DNA from: JBCBSP01 sp964550935
GTDB lineage: Bacteria > Pseudomonadota > Alphaproteobacteria > Caulobacterales > Maricaulaceae
Assembly: GCA_964550935.1 (NCBI GenBank)
Contig: CAZKBB010000011.1
Span: 1-58,953 of the forward strand
Length of the DNA: 58,953 nucleotides
Reading direction: 5' to 3'
The notes under the pieces are model-generated. The model had not been told where the DNA came from and made no database searches. It saw only the letters and a program-made list of their open reading frames with translations. The position numbers and the translations under genes are program-made. Below are positions 32,294-41,487 of this stretch, piece after piece (within the stretch, counting starts at the first letter, position 1; every line of letters starts with the position of its first letter).

Positions 32294-33412
32294 CTAGATC
32301 GAGGTCAGCCAGTCCGGCTTGACATACTGCCGGCCCAGATCGCGCGCGACCGGGGCGTAGGCGATCTCGCCGTGGGCGACGTTCAGCCCGCGCGCCAGAT
32401 GCGGATCCGCGTTCAGAGCCTCGCGAACGCCCTTGTTCGCCAGGGCGAGCGTGAAGGGCAGGGTGGCGTTGGTCAGCGCGATCGTGGAGGTGCGCGCATA
32501 GGCGCCGGGCATGTTCGCCACGCAGTAGTGCACCACGCCGTCGACGACATAGGTCGGATCGTCGTGCGTGGTGGCCTTTGAGGTTTCAAAACACCCGCCC
32601 TGGTCGATCGCGATATCGACCATGACCGCCCCGTCCTTCATGGACTTCAGCATGTCGCGGGTGACAAGCTTCGGCGCCGCGGCGCCCGGGATCAGCACCG
32701 CTCCGATGATCATGTCGGCTTCGGCCGCGGCCTCCTCGACGGCGGCCGGGGTGGAGAAGCGCGTTTTCACCGAGCCGCGGAAGAAGGCGTCAACCTCGGC
32801 CAGCTTGGTGATGGAGCGGTCGAACACGGTGACGTCCGCGCGCAGCCCCGCGGCCATCTCCGCGGCGTGGCTGCCGGAGACGCCGCCGCCGAGGATCATC
32901 ACCTTGGCCGGCGCCACGCCCGGCACCCCGCCCAGAAGCACGCCGCGCCCGGCGTTGTGCTTTTGCAGCGCCGCCGCGCCGACGAGCACGCTCATGCGCC
33001 CGGCCACTTCGGACATCGGACGCAGGAGCGGCAGGCGCCCGTCGCGGTCGGTGACTGTCTCGTAGGCGATCGCGGTCGCGCCGGACTTGGTCAGCCCGCC
33101 AGCCTGTTTCGGATCGGGCGCCAGGTGGAGATAGGTGAACAGGGTGTGCTTCGCGGTGAGCCGCTCGCACTCGACGGGCTGGGGCTCCTTCACCTTGACG
33201 ATGAGTTCGCCCGCCTCGAACACCGCATCGGCGTCCGGCAGGATCGTCGCCCCGACCGCTTCATAGTCCGCATCGGCGAAGCCCACCCCGGCGCCGGCGT
33301 TGGTCTCCACGAACACCTCGTGGCCGTTCAGCACCAGCTCGGCCGCGCCGTTGGGCGTCAGCCCGACGCGATATTCCTGAACCTTGATCTCTTTCGGGAC
33401 GCCGACTCGCAT
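32294..33412 (-). CDS. ald: Alanine dehydrogenase
   Basis: A 372-residue protein starting MRVGVPKEIKVQEYRVGLTPNGAAELV, with VKVKEPQPVE, the NAD-binding VMILGGGVSGSHAAEMAAGL and HYCVANMPGAYARTSTIALTNATLPF, all diagnostic of Ald. It interconverts L-alanine and pyruvate with NAD. The frame runs 99 codons further upstream, but that region matches no family member; the ATG at 33412 gives the standard length. It is divergent from an Lrp-type regulator, the usual arrangement for alanine-induced ald genes. Confidence 0.95.
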   Translation of the reverse strand: MRVGVPKEIKVQEYRVGLTPNGAAELVLNGHEVFVETNAGAGVGFADADYEAVGATILPDADAVFEAGELIVKVKEPQPVECERLTAKHTLFTYLHLAPDPKQAGGLTKSGATAIAYETVTDRDGRLPLLRPMSEVAGRMSVLVGAAALQKHNAGRGVLLGGVPGVAPAKVMILGGGVSGSHAAEMAAGLRADVTVFDRSITKLAEVDAFFRGSVKTRFSTPAAVEEAAAEADMIIGAVLIPGAAAPKLVTRDMLKSMKDGAVMVDIAIDQGGCFETSKATTHDDPTYVVDGVVHYCVANMPGAYARTSTIALTNATLPFTLALANKGVREALNADPHLARGLNVAHGEIAYAPVARDLGRQYVKPDWLTSI

Positions 33413-33598
33413 GGTTGTCCTCCGGCCGCGTGATGCGGGGTTGAATATGTCGCAAACGTATTCCTCTGGCGAAGCTTCATGCAAGTCACATATCTTTCGC
33501 CGAATAATCTTGCGTAGAAGCCCTGTATCGCGCACGCTTCGCGCAATTCTGCTTCGCCGTGCCGGGGTGGCGCGCGCAAAGCTTCGAGGAGGGGCGTG

Positions 33599-34066
33599 AT
33601 GGGGATCGACGACACCGACGCGGCCATTCTGGACGCCCTGCAGCGCGAGGGGCGGCTGTCCAACGCCGACCTCGCCGAGCGGGTGGGGCTGTCGGCCTCG
33701 GCCTGCCATCGCCGCGTGCGCGCGCTGGAGCAGTCCGGCGTGATCGACCGCTACGCGGCGCTTCTAAACGCCGAGGCGGTGGGGCGCGGGCTCGGCGTGA
33801 TCGTGCTTGTCACGCTGGAGAACCAGCGCCGCGAGACGCTGGAGGCGTTCGAGCGCGCGGTGGCGGGCGTCGACGAGGTGATGGAGTGCTACCTGATGAC
33901 CGGGGCGGAGGATTATCTCCTGCGCCTTCAGGTGGGCGATGCGCGCGACTACGAGCGCGTGCACCGCGAGCGGTTGTCGAACCTGCCGGGGGTGACGCGC
34001 CTGGTCTCCAACATCGCCATGCGCACCGTGTTCGCACGCACCGCCCTGCCGATCGCGCCAGGTTAG
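33599..34066 (+). CDS. Lrp/AsnC-family regulator (probable AldR)
   Basis: A 155-residue protein. The N-terminal helix-turn-helix is DTDAAILDALQREGRLSNADLAERVGLSASACHRRVRALEQSGVI, and the RAM effector domain follows (CYLMTGAEDYLLRLQVGD, YERVHRERLSNLPGVTRLVSNIAMRTV). ATG 33599 has GAGGAGGGG just upstream and is preferred to the GTG one codon earlier. Since it diverges from ald across 186 bases, it probably regulates ald in response to alanine or another amino acid. Confidence 0.88.
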   Translation: MGIDDTDAAILDALQREGRLSNADLAERVGLSASACHRRVRALEQSGVIDRYAALLNAEAVGRGLGVIVLVTLENQRRETLEAFERAVAGVDEVMECYLMTGAEDYLLRLQVGDARDYERVHRERLSNLPGVTRLVSNIAMRTVFARTALPIAPG

Positions 34067-34165
34067 GCGGCCGCGCGCGGCGTCGCGCCGCGATTGTGAC
34101 CCGCCCCGACCCGGGCTAAGCTTCAGTGCGGTACTCCTCAACCATACCCGGAGCTGAGAGGCTCG

Positions 34166-35173
34166 ATGGACAAGCCCTCAGGCCTGCCTGACCAGATCTC
34201 GCCGGACTCCCTGGAGCGGATGCCGCTCGCGCTGGTGGTGTCGGATCCGGCCCAGGACGATTGCCCGATCGTCTACGTGAATCAGGCTTTTACGGCGGTC
34301 ACCGGCTATACGCGCGAAGAGACGGTCGGGCGTAACTGCCGCTTCCTGCAGGGGCCGAACACCGACCCTGAGGACCGGCGCAAGATCCGCGAGGCGCTGT
34401 CGTCCGGCGACGACGTGTCTGTGGACATCGTCAATTACAAAAAGAACGGCGAGGAGTTCTGCAACCGCCTGCTGATTACGCCGGTGCAGGATCAGGACGG
34501 AGCGGTCACCCATTTTCTGGGGCTTCAGCACCATATTAAGGACCAGTCCGGCTTCGCAGAGCGTGCGGCGGATCTGGACAATCGCCTGCGCGAACTGCAG
34601 CACCGGGTCAAGAACCACCTCTCTCTCGTCGTCGCGATGATCCGCCTGCAGGCGAGCCGCATGGACCCGCGCTCGGCCTCGGACCTTCTGGCCAAGCGCG
34701 TGGAGGCGATCGGCCTTCTTTACGAAGAAGTCGACGTCGCCGGCGAGCGCGACGGCGCGGCGGACATCGCCGGCTATCTCGGCAAGGTGGTCGACACCCT
34801 CCGGGGCCTGTCCGAGGGCGTGAAGGTGACCTTCGAGAACCGCGCCGGAGACTTGCGCCTGTCGTCCGATTCCGCCGCGCGCATCGGCCTTATCGTCTCG
34901 GAGGTCCTCACCAACGCGATCCAGCACGCCTTCCGCGACCGAGACCGCGGCGAGGTGCGCGTGACGATCGAAACACGCCCAGACTCGCTGATGCTTGATG
35001 TGGTCGATGACGGCGATGGGCTCGGAGACAGCCAGTGGCCGCGCGACGGCGGTCTCGGCGGTCAGATCGTGCTCGACCTCGCCTCCAGGCTCGACGCCGA
35101 GCTTGACGTGGACAGTAATCAGACCGGTACGCGGGTGCGGCTGTCCATGCCTTTATCGCAACGGACGGCGTGA
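34166..35173 (+). CDS. LOV-domain blue-light sensor histidine kinase (HisKA_2/HWE type)
   Basis: A 335-residue soluble protein. The N-terminal LOV domain has GRNCRFLQGPNTDPED with the photoactive Cys at about residue 58 and the flavin-contacting Asn/Gln residues, and PVQDQDGAVTHFLGLQHHI at its end. The kinase part begins with LQHRVKNHLSLVVAMIRLQ (probable phospho-acceptor His about 146) and continues with a HATPase domain (EVLTNAIQHAF, DDGDGLGD, GTRVRLSMPL). It should autophosphorylate after blue light. No response regulator is adjacent, so its partner is elsewhere. Confidence 0.92.
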   Translation: MDKPSGLPDQISPDSLERMPLALVVSDPAQDDCPIVYVNQAFTAVTGYTREETVGRNCRFLQGPNTDPEDRRKIREALSSGDDVSVDIVNYKKNGEEFCNRLLITPVQDQDGAVTHFLGLQHHIKDQSGFAERAADLDNRLRELQHRVKNHLSLVVAMIRLQASRMDPRSASDLLAKRVEAIGLLYEEVDVAGERDGAADIAGYLGKVVDTLRGLSEGVKVTFENRAGDLRLSSDSAARIGLIVSEVLTNAIQHAFRDRDRGEVRVTIETRPDSLMLDVVDDGDGLGDSQWPRDGGLGGQIVLDLASRLDAELDVDSNQTGTRVRLSMPLSQRTA

Positions 35174-35216
35174 GCGACATTGCCGCGGCGGCCAGGCGGC
35201 GCTATGTGCCCGCGCC

Positions 35217-35681
35217 ATGACCGATGAGCGTTACTCAAATCTCGACCAGCTGGGCGCGAAGAGCGCCGTCCCGCCGCGCCCCGAGGACGCCGTGCTTGAG
35301 CGCGTGGCGAATCCGGAGACCGACACGGACTATCTGATCCGCTTCACCTGTCCGGAGTTCAGCTCGCTTTGCCCGGTGACCGGCCAGCCGGATTTCGCCC
35401 ATATCGTGATCGATTACGCGCCGGAGGGCTGGATCGTGGAATCAAAGTCGCTGAAGCTGTTCCTGACGAGCTTTCGCGATCACGGCGCGTTCCACGAGGC
35501 GTGCACCATGATGATCGGCAAGCGCGTCGTCGACGAGATCGCGCCGAAATGGCTGCGCATCGGCGGTTACTGGTATCCGCGCGGCGGCATCCCGATCGAC
35601 ATCTTCGCCCAGTGGGGCGAGGCGCCGAAGGGCCTGTGGGTCCCCGATCAGGGCGTTCAGCCCTATCGCGGGCGCGGCTAG
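35217..35681 (+). CDS. queF: NADPH-dependent preQ0 reductase QueF
   Basis: A 154-residue protein of the short (type I) QueF form. RFTCPEFSSLCPVTGQPDFAHIVIDYAPEGWIVESKSLKLFLTSFRDHGAFHE contains the catalytic Cys (SSLCPVTGQPD) and the QueF ESKSLKLF signature; PRGGIPIDIFAQWG is near the end. It reduces the nitrile of preQ0 to preQ1 in queuosine tRNA modification. The ATG at 35217 is used. It converges on the nitroreductase gene with a four-base overlap. Confidence 0.95.
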   Translation: MTDERYSNLDQLGAKSAVPPRPEDAVLERVANPETDTDYLIRFTCPEFSSLCPVTGQPDFAHIVIDYAPEGWIVESKSLKLFLTSFRDHGAFHEACTMMIGKRVVDEIAPKWLRIGGYWYPRGGIPIDIFAQWGEAPKGLWVPDQGVQPYRGRG

Positions 35682-36304
35682 GCGCCCCAGGCGGTCACGC
35701 GCGCAGGCTTGCGCTTGCGCTCCACCGCGTCGACCTTGGCGGTCCCGACATAGATGAAGCCGGCCACGCGTTCGCCCGGCGCCAGGCCGAGCGCGGTCTT
35801 CACCACGCGGTCATAAGCATACCACTCGGTCAGCCATTGCGCGGCGTAGCCCATCGCGCTCGCCGCGATCAGCAGGTTCTGGCAGACCGCGCCGGCGGAG
35901 AGCTCCTGCTCCCACTCGGGGATCTTGTGGTTCTCGATGACGTCGGAGATCACCGCGATCACCAGCGGGGCGCGCAGGAACCGATTGCGCTCCAGCTCAT
36001 AGCGCTCCGGCGGGCCGTCCGGATCGGTCTCGCGCATGCGCGCCTCGAGGATATCGCCGAAGCGGGCGCGCGCCTCGCCCTCGAAAGTGATGAAGCGCCA
36101 GGGAAACAGCTTGCCGTGATCGGGCGTGCGCGCGGCGATGGCCAGAAGCGTGTCGCGCTCAGCCCGCGAGGGGCCGGGTTCGGTCATGTCCTTGGCGCGC
36201 GTGGAGCGGCGGTTGGCCAGTAGCTCCAGCGCCTCCCGGCTCGGCTTGGCCGGGGCGAGGGTCGCGTTCTCGACGGGAAAGTCCGGGGCCTGAAAATCGT
36301 CCAT
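35678..36304 (-). CDS. Nitroreductase-family flavoprotein (YdjA type)
   Basis: A 208-residue protein. LLANRRSTRAKDMTEPGPS opens the FMN-binding nitroreductase fold; ARTPDHGKLFPWRFITFEGEAR and LSAGAVCQNLLIAASAMGYAAQWLTEW also match the small YdjA-like group. It probably uses NAD(P)H and FMN; the natural substrate is unknown. There is no partner gene; it faces away from the tetR gene and converges on queF. Confidence 0.88.
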   Translation of the reverse strand: MDDFQAPDFPVENATLAPAKPSREALELLANRRSTRAKDMTEPGPSRAERDTLLAIAARTPDHGKLFPWRFITFEGEARARFGDILEARMRETDPDGPPERYELERNRFLRAPLVIAVISDVIENHKIPEWEQELSAGAVCQNLLIAASAMGYAAQWLTEWYAYDRVVKTALGLAPGERVAGFIYVGTAKVDAVERKRKPARVTAWGA

Positions 36305-36459
36305 GGAAAGGGCTTCGCTGCGGCTTGCGGGGCGGGCGGGCGTGCGCGGGCGTTTTGACGCCGCGCGCGAGGCCCCGTTATATCAAGGAACCCGGTCGGC
36401 GCGCGCAAGCGAAGCGATGTCGCGCCGCGACGCGTCAACGCGAAAGGAATAATCGGCGC

Positions 36460-37140
36460 ATGGCCGCAGAGACCTCCCTCGACGAAGCGCTCAGCCCCGC
36501 GGAGCGCCGCCGCCGCAAGGTGCGCGACGCAATCGTGGGCGCGGCCGAAGCGATCTTCGCCGAGGAGGGCGAGGCGGGCATCTCCATGCGCCGCATTGCA
36601 GAGCGGATCGATTACTCCCCGGCCGCGCTCTACAAGTATTTCGACTCCAAGGAGGCCCTGTTCCGCGAGATCCGCGAGGGCTTCTTCGAGCGCCTTCTGA
36701 CCCGGATGCGCGCGGTGTGCGAGGACATCGAAGCCGGCCCGATGCTGTGCACGGCGTGCCTTCGCGCTTATGTGCATACCGGGCTGGAAGAGCCCTCGCA
36801 CTATCAGCTCGCCTTCTCCGGCGGCTTCACCGATTTCGATCCGGACGAGGGCGGTTACGCCTTTGCAGCGGCGGAGCATCTGCGCGAGATGATTGCGCAG
36901 AGCATGGAGGAGGGCTGGTTCCGGCCCGCGCCGCTCGATCTGGCTGCGTCAAGCGTATGGGCCGGCTCCCACGGGCTGACGATGCTCGCGGTGTCGGTCC
37001 CGGCCTTTCCGATGAACCACACAGACTGCGAGCAGCGCTCATTGGAGGAGGTCATAGACTTCCACGGTGAGCACGTGATGCGCGGCTTCGCCACGCCGAA
37101 GCTTCTAAGCTGGCTCGAAGCACGCGGCCCTTCGGCCTGA
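36460..37140 (+). CDS. TetR-family regulator of the RND efflux genes
   Basis: A 226-residue protein with a TetR N-terminal DNA-binding domain: AIVGAAEAIFAEEGEAGISMRRIAERIDYSPAALYKYFDSKEALFREI. The C-terminal ligand domain is of the TetR_C type often paired with efflux pumps. GAAAGGAA precedes the ATG at 36460. It is followed in the same direction by a membrane-fusion protein and an RND pump, so it is probably their repressor. An inverted repeat at 37175-37201 is a likely operator. Confidence 0.88.
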   Translation: MAAETSLDEALSPAERRRRKVRDAIVGAAEAIFAEEGEAGISMRRIAERIDYSPAALYKYFDSKEALFREIREGFFERLLTRMRAVCEDIEAGPMLCTACLRAYVHTGLEEPSHYQLAFSGGFTDFDPDEGGYAFAAAEHLREMIAQSMEEGWFRPAPLDLAASSVWAGSHGLTMLAVSVPAFPMNHTDCEQRSLEEVIDFHGEHVMRGFATPKLLSWLEARGPSA

Positions 37141-37174
37141 GCCGGAACGCGTCGCGTGACATTTCCGTGACGTG

Positions 37175-37201
37175 AACGCTGTTTACTTTTCAAACGCCGT
37201 T
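37175..37201. promoter_or_regulatory. Imperfect inverted repeat before the RND adaptor gene (possible TetR operator)
   Basis: AACGCTGTTT and AAACGCCGTT, separated by seven bases, form a 10-bp inverted repeat with two mismatches, 41-67 bases before the adaptor start. Size and spacing suit a TetR dimer. The gap between the two genes is otherwise only about 100 bases. Confidence 0.4.
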
Positions 37202-37241
37202 CGATGGCCTATCTTGCGTGTCGGTCGAACGGGAGAGCGGT

Positions 37242-38369
37242 GTGGCGCGCACGATTTTCAACGTCCGTCCCGGGCTGGGAACCGGGGTCGCGGCCTTCGC
37301 GGTCCTCTTGGCGGTCGCGATCGTTGCGGTCTCCGCGCTGCGCGGGGCCGACGCCGACGCCGCGCCGCAGGAGACCGAACCGCTCACCGCGGACATCTTC
37401 ACGATAGCCTACGACGAAAGCGCTCAGATCACCGAGAAATTCCCGGGCCTGATCGCAGCCCGGCGCGAAAGCGCGCTCGGCTTCGAGCAGGGCGGGCGGA
37501 TCGCCGAGATCGCGGTCGATGTCGGCGACCGGGTCGAAGCCGGCGACACGCTGGCGCGTCTCGACACGCGCACGCTTGAGGCCCAACTCGCCGCATCGCG
37601 CGCTCAGGCCGTGGAGGCCGCCGCCCAGGCCGATCTCGCCCAGATCACGCTGCAGCGCCAGCGCACGCTCGTAGAGCAGGGTCATATCTCGCCCCAGCGC
37701 CTTGACGAGACTGAGGCCAACGCCTCGGCCGCCATCGCCCGGCGCGACGCCGCCCGCGCCAGCGCCGCCGCGCTGGAGGTGCAGCTCGAGCTCGCCGCGC
37801 TCCAGGCGCCTTACGCCGGCGTGGTCACCGCGCGCATGGCCGACGAAGGCGCGATCGCCGCCCCTGGCGCGCCGGTCCTGGATCTGGTGGAGACCGGCGC
37901 GCTGGAGGTCCGCGTCGGGCTGCCCGGCCGTGAAGCGCGTGAGCTGACGGTCGGCGAGAGCTATCCGGTCGAGGTCGACGGCGCGGTCTTGGCCGCGACG
38001 CTTCGCACCGTAACCGGCGTGGTCGATCGGCGATCGCGCACCGTCACCGCCCTGTTCGACCTGCCCGACGGCGCAGACGCCTCCGCCGGCGAGGTCGCGC
38101 GCTTGCAATTGCCCGCACCGCTTGAGGCGCGCGGCTTCTGGGCCCCGATGAGTGCGCTCGCCGAGGCGCGCCGCGGCCTTTGGGCGCTCTACGTCCTCTC
38201 CGGCGATGCGGCGCCCTACATGATCGAGCCGCGTACTGTGGAGATCATCCATACCGAGGGCGAGCGCGTGTGGGTCTCCGGCGCCGTGCGCGAGGGCGAG
38301 CGCGCACTCGCCACCGGGCTTCAGCGCGTAACGCCGGGCCAAAGGGTCGTCCCGGCCGGGGAGGGCTGA
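37242..38369 (+). CDS. RND efflux periplasmic adaptor (HlyD/AcrA family)
   Basis: A 375-residue protein from a GTG at 37242, with GGGAGAG about nine bases before it. The signal anchor (GVAAFAVLLAVAIVAVSAL) is followed by a lipoyl half-motif (RESALGFEQGGRIAEIAVDVGDRVEAGDTLARLD), a helical hairpin (QAVEAAAQADLAQITLQRQRTL) and the second lipoyl half (LQAPYAGVVTARMADEGAIAAPGAPVLDLVE). It links the inner-membrane pump to an outer-membrane channel. No TolC-type gene is adjacent. The next gene starts four bases later. Confidence 0.9.
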   Translation: MARTIFNVRPGLGTGVAAFAVLLAVAIVAVSALRGADADAAPQETEPLTADIFTIAYDESAQITEKFPGLIAARRESALGFEQGGRIAEIAVDVGDRVEAGDTLARLDTRTLEAQLAASRAQAVEAAAQADLAQITLQRQRTLVEQGHISPQRLDETEANASAAIARRDAARASAAALEVQLELAALQAPYAGVVTARMADEGAIAAPGAPVLDLVETGALEVRVGLPGREARELTVGESYPVEVDGAVLAATLRTVTGVVDRRSRTVTALFDLPDGADASAGEVARLQLPAPLEARGFWAPMSALAEARRGLWALYVLSGDAAPYMIEPRTVEIIHTEGERVWVSGAVREGERALATGLQRVTPGQRVVPAGEG

Positions 38370-38373
38370 GCCG

Positions 38374-41300
38374 TTGGCCTCGCTGTTTTATCGCTTCCCG
38401 CGCCTGACGCTCTTGATCTTGTTCCTGGTGGTCGCCGCCGGGGCGGGCGCGCTCGGCGTGCTTGGTCGTCAGGAGGACCCCTCGCTGACCGAGCGCTTCG
38501 GACGGGTGGTCACGCTCTTCCCCGGCGCGGACGCGGCGCGCGTTGAGGCGCTGGTCACCAAGCCCATCGAGGAAGCGCTCATGGAGCTTCCCGAGCTTGA
38601 GGAGGTCAGCTCCACCTCGCGCGCGAGCGTTTCCGTGGTCGACGTGAATATCCGCGAGGATCTGAGCGAGGCCATGGTCGAGCAGACCTGGACGAAGGTG
38701 CGCGATCAGGTCGCCTCCGCCCAGCCGGCCCTGCCGGAGAACGCCGGAGAGCCGGACGTGATCCGGCAGTATCTCGGCGCGGCGACGCTCATCGTGGGCC
38801 TTAGCTGGCCGGAAGGAACCGAGGCCGGGTACGGCCCGCTCGTGCGCCTGGCGCGCGACCTTGAGGACCGGCTGCGCAACGTGCCGGGAACTGAGGAGAC
38901 CGACCTCTACGGCGCGCCGGAGGAGGAGGTGCGCGTCACGCTCGACCCAGAGGCCGCCGCCGCGCTCGGGCTGGACGCCAACGCGGTCGCAGGTCTGCTC
39001 GCCGCCTCTGACGCGAAGGCCCCCGCCGGCCGGCTCAACGGCGAGAGCGTCGCCATGACCGTGGAGGTCGCGGGAAGCTTCGACACGCTCGACCGCCTGC
39101 GCGACGTGTCGCTCGGCTCGGCCGGCGGGCAGGGCTTCACGCGCTTGCGCGACATCGCGACGCTGGAGCGCGCCCTCGCCGATCCGCCGAGCGAGCTGGC
39201 CTATGTGGACGGGGAGCGCGTCGTCATGGTCGCGGCCTTCCTGCAGCCGGGCCTGCAAGTGGACCGGTGGTCCGCGCGCGCCGAAGCGGTCGTGGCCGAG
39301 TTCGCCGAGGGCGCGCCGGGCGTGGTCACCCAAATCCATTTTCGCCAGGCTGAATACGTGATCGACCGGCTCGCCGGGCTGGGGCTCAACCTCGTCTTCT
39401 CCGCGGTCATCGTGTTCGCGGTACTGTTCTTGATGATGGGCTGGCGCGCGGCGCTGATCGTCGGCGCCGCCCTGCCGCTGACGGTGCTGCTCGTCCTGAT
39501 CCTCATCAATATTCTCGGCGAGCCGCTGCACCAGATGTCGGTCACGGGCATCGTCGTGGCCCTCGGGCTCTTGATCGACAACGCCATCGTGGTCGTGGAC
39601 GACTATCGCATCCTGCGCCGGCGCGGCTATGAGCGCCTCGATGCAGTGGAGAAGGCGGTCAAAACGCTGTTCGGACCGCTTCTGGCCTCCACGCTGACGA
39701 CGATCTTCGCCTTCGCGCCGATCGCGCTGATGCCCGGCACGGCCGGAGAGTTCATCGGCATGATCGGCACGTCCGTGATCTTCGCGGTCGGGTCCTCCTT
39801 CGCGCTGGCCTTCACCGTCATCATCTCTCTGGCGGCCTGGTTCGACGACGGGCGCGCGGGCGAGGACGACCAGCCGTTCTGGCGCGGCGGACTGCGCGCG
39901 CCTCTTTTGGCGCGGGGATACCGGTCGCTTCTCGATGCGGTGACGGCGCGCCCGATCCTGGGCCTGGCGCTCGGCGTGCTTTTGCCGGTGGCGGGCTTTG
40001 CGGCGGCGACGACGCTGCCCAGCCAGTTCTTCCCGCCCACCGAGCGGGACATGTTCCAGCTCAGCCTGACGCTGCCCCCGACCGCGACGATCGAAGAGAC
40101 GCGCCGGCGCACCGAATCGATCACGGCCATGCTGGAGGAGTATGACGAGGTCGAGGACGTCGCCTGGGTGCTCGGAGAGAGCCCGCCGCGGGTCTATTAC
40201 AACATGTTCGGCGGCCAGACCGGGCGCTCGAACTACGCCGCGGGCTGGGTGCGCACGCGCTCTGAAGCTGCGACCGAAGCCATGGTGGGTGCGTTTCAGA
40301 TGCGTGCGCGCGCGGCGTTCTCCGACGCCCAGATCCTCGCCCTGCCGTTCGAGCAGGGTCCGCCGACGCCGGCGCCGATCGAGCTGAAGATCCTGGGGCC
40401 CGATCTCGACGTGCTGGACGCTCTGGGCGACGAGATTCGCGGCGTGCTCGCGCAGACCCCGGGCGTGACCTACACCACCGCCCAGCTCCTGCGCGGCGAG
40501 CCGGTCGCGCTGTTTGAGGTCGACGAGGCGAGCGCGGAGCTCGCCGGGCTTCGCCTGGTCGAGGTCGCCGGACGGCTGCGCGGGGAGATCGACGGCGCGA
40601 TCGGCGGCTCCCTCCTTGAAGGGGTGGAGAGCCTGCCCGTGCGCGTCATCGCGCCGGCTGGTCGGCGCGCCTCGGCGGCCGCCGTCGGTCAAGCCCCGCT
40701 CGCATCGCTCGACCCGGCGCTCGCGGCCGCGCCGGTCGGCGCGCTGGGTGAGGTGCGGCTCACCCCTGAGACCGCCTCCATCGAGCGTGAGAACGCCGAG
40801 CGGGCCAACCCGATCTTCGGCTATCTGGAGCCGTATGCGCTGCCCGCGCCTGTGCTCGACGATTTCTTCGCGCGTCTCGACGAAGCGGGCGTTGAGATGC
40901 CCCCGGGCTACCGGCTCGAGGTCGGAGGCGAGGCGGAGAATCAGGGCGACGCCATGGCCAACCTCATGTCCACCGCCGGACCGCTCCTGGTCTTGATGAT
41001 CGCCTCGATCGTGCTGGCGTTTAACTCGTTCCGCTACGCCGGCGTGATCTTCTCGGTCGGCGTGCTTTCGGTCGGACTGGCCATGTTCGGGGTCTGGCTG
41101 TTCGGAAGTCCGCTCGGCTTCAACGCCATCGTCGGTGCGATGGGGCTGGTCGGCCTGTCGATCAACGGCTCGATCGTGGTGCTCTCGGCCTTGAAGGGGA
41201 ACCCGGACGCGCTCGCCGGCGACCGCGACGCGATCCGTGAAACGGTCGTGGACGCCACGCGCCACATCCTGTCCACGACGCTGACCACGATCGGCGGTTT

Positions 41301-41487
41301 CACGCCGCTATTGATCGAGGGCGACAGCTTCTGGCTGCCCTTCGCCTCGGCGGTCGCAGGCGGAGTGGCGGGCTCGGCGGTGCTGGCGCTGGTGTTCGCG
41401 CCGGCGGCCTTCGTCCTGATCGTGCGCACAAGCAGGGCCCGCGATGATGACCGCGCGCCGGCGGCGCTCGCCCCGGAGGCGGGCTGA
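38374..41487 (+). CDS. RND-family efflux transporter
   Basis: A 1037-residue inner-membrane pump with the usual 12 membrane segments in two halves. The N-terminus is FPRLTLLILFLVVAAGAGALGVLGRQEDPSL; the conserved VVALGLLIDNAIVVVDDYRILRRRG holds the proton-relay aspartates (IDNAIVVVDD) in TM4. The porter domain includes LFPGADAARVEALVTKPIEEALMEL. It starts with TTG at 38374 after GGGAGGG. The C-terminal half lacks the paired TM10 lysine motif seen in AcrB, as in many RND pumps of this clade. The cargo is unknown. Confidence 0.9.
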   Translation: MASLFYRFPRLTLLILFLVVAAGAGALGVLGRQEDPSLTERFGRVVTLFPGADAARVEALVTKPIEEALMELPELEEVSSTSRASVSVVDVNIREDLSEAMVEQTWTKVRDQVASAQPALPENAGEPDVIRQYLGAATLIVGLSWPEGTEAGYGPLVRLARDLEDRLRNVPGTEETDLYGAPEEEVRVTLDPEAAAALGLDANAVAGLLAASDAKAPAGRLNGESVAMTVEVAGSFDTLDRLRDVSLGSAGGQGFTRLRDIATLERALADPPSELAYVDGERVVMVAAFLQPGLQVDRWSARAEAVVAEFAEGAPGVVTQIHFRQAEYVIDRLAGLGLNLVFSAVIVFAVLFLMMGWRAALIVGAALPLTVLLVLILINILGEPLHQMSVTGIVVALGLLIDNAIVVVDDYRILRRRGYERLDAVEKAVKTLFGPLLASTLTTIFAFAPIALMPGTAGEFIGMIGTSVIFAVGSSFALAFTVIISLAAWFDDGRAGEDDQPFWRGGLRAPLLARGYRSLLDAVTARPILGLALGVLLPVAGFAAATTLPSQFFPPTERDMFQLSLTLPPTATIEETRRRTESITAMLEEYDEVEDVAWVLGESPPRVYYNMFGGQTGRSNYAAGWVRTRSEAATEAMVGAFQMRARAAFSDAQILALPFEQGPPTPAPIELKILGPDLDVLDALGDEIRGVLAQTPGVTYTTAQLLRGEPVALFEVDEASAELAGLRLVEVAGRLRGEIDGAIGGSLLEGVESLPVRVIAPAGRRASAAAVGQAPLASLDPALAAAPVGALGEVRLTPETASIERENAERANPIFGYLEPYALPAPVLDDFFARLDEAGVEMPPGYRLEVGGEAENQGDAMANLMSTAGPLLVLMIASIVLAFNSFRYAGVIFSVGVLSVGLAMFGVWLFGSPLGFNAIVGAMGLVGLSINGSIVVLSALKGNPDALAGDRDAIRETVVDATRHILSTTLTTIGGFTPLLIEGDSFWLPFASAVAGGVAGSAVLALVFAPAAFVLIVRTSRARDDDRAPAALAPEAG

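Noticed and set aside
38245..41265. A 1006-codon open frame on the minus strand opposite the RND pump
   Set aside because: Strongly His/Arg/Gln-rich translation with no family motif; it is the high-GC antisense shadow of the RND gene, whose motifs are complete.
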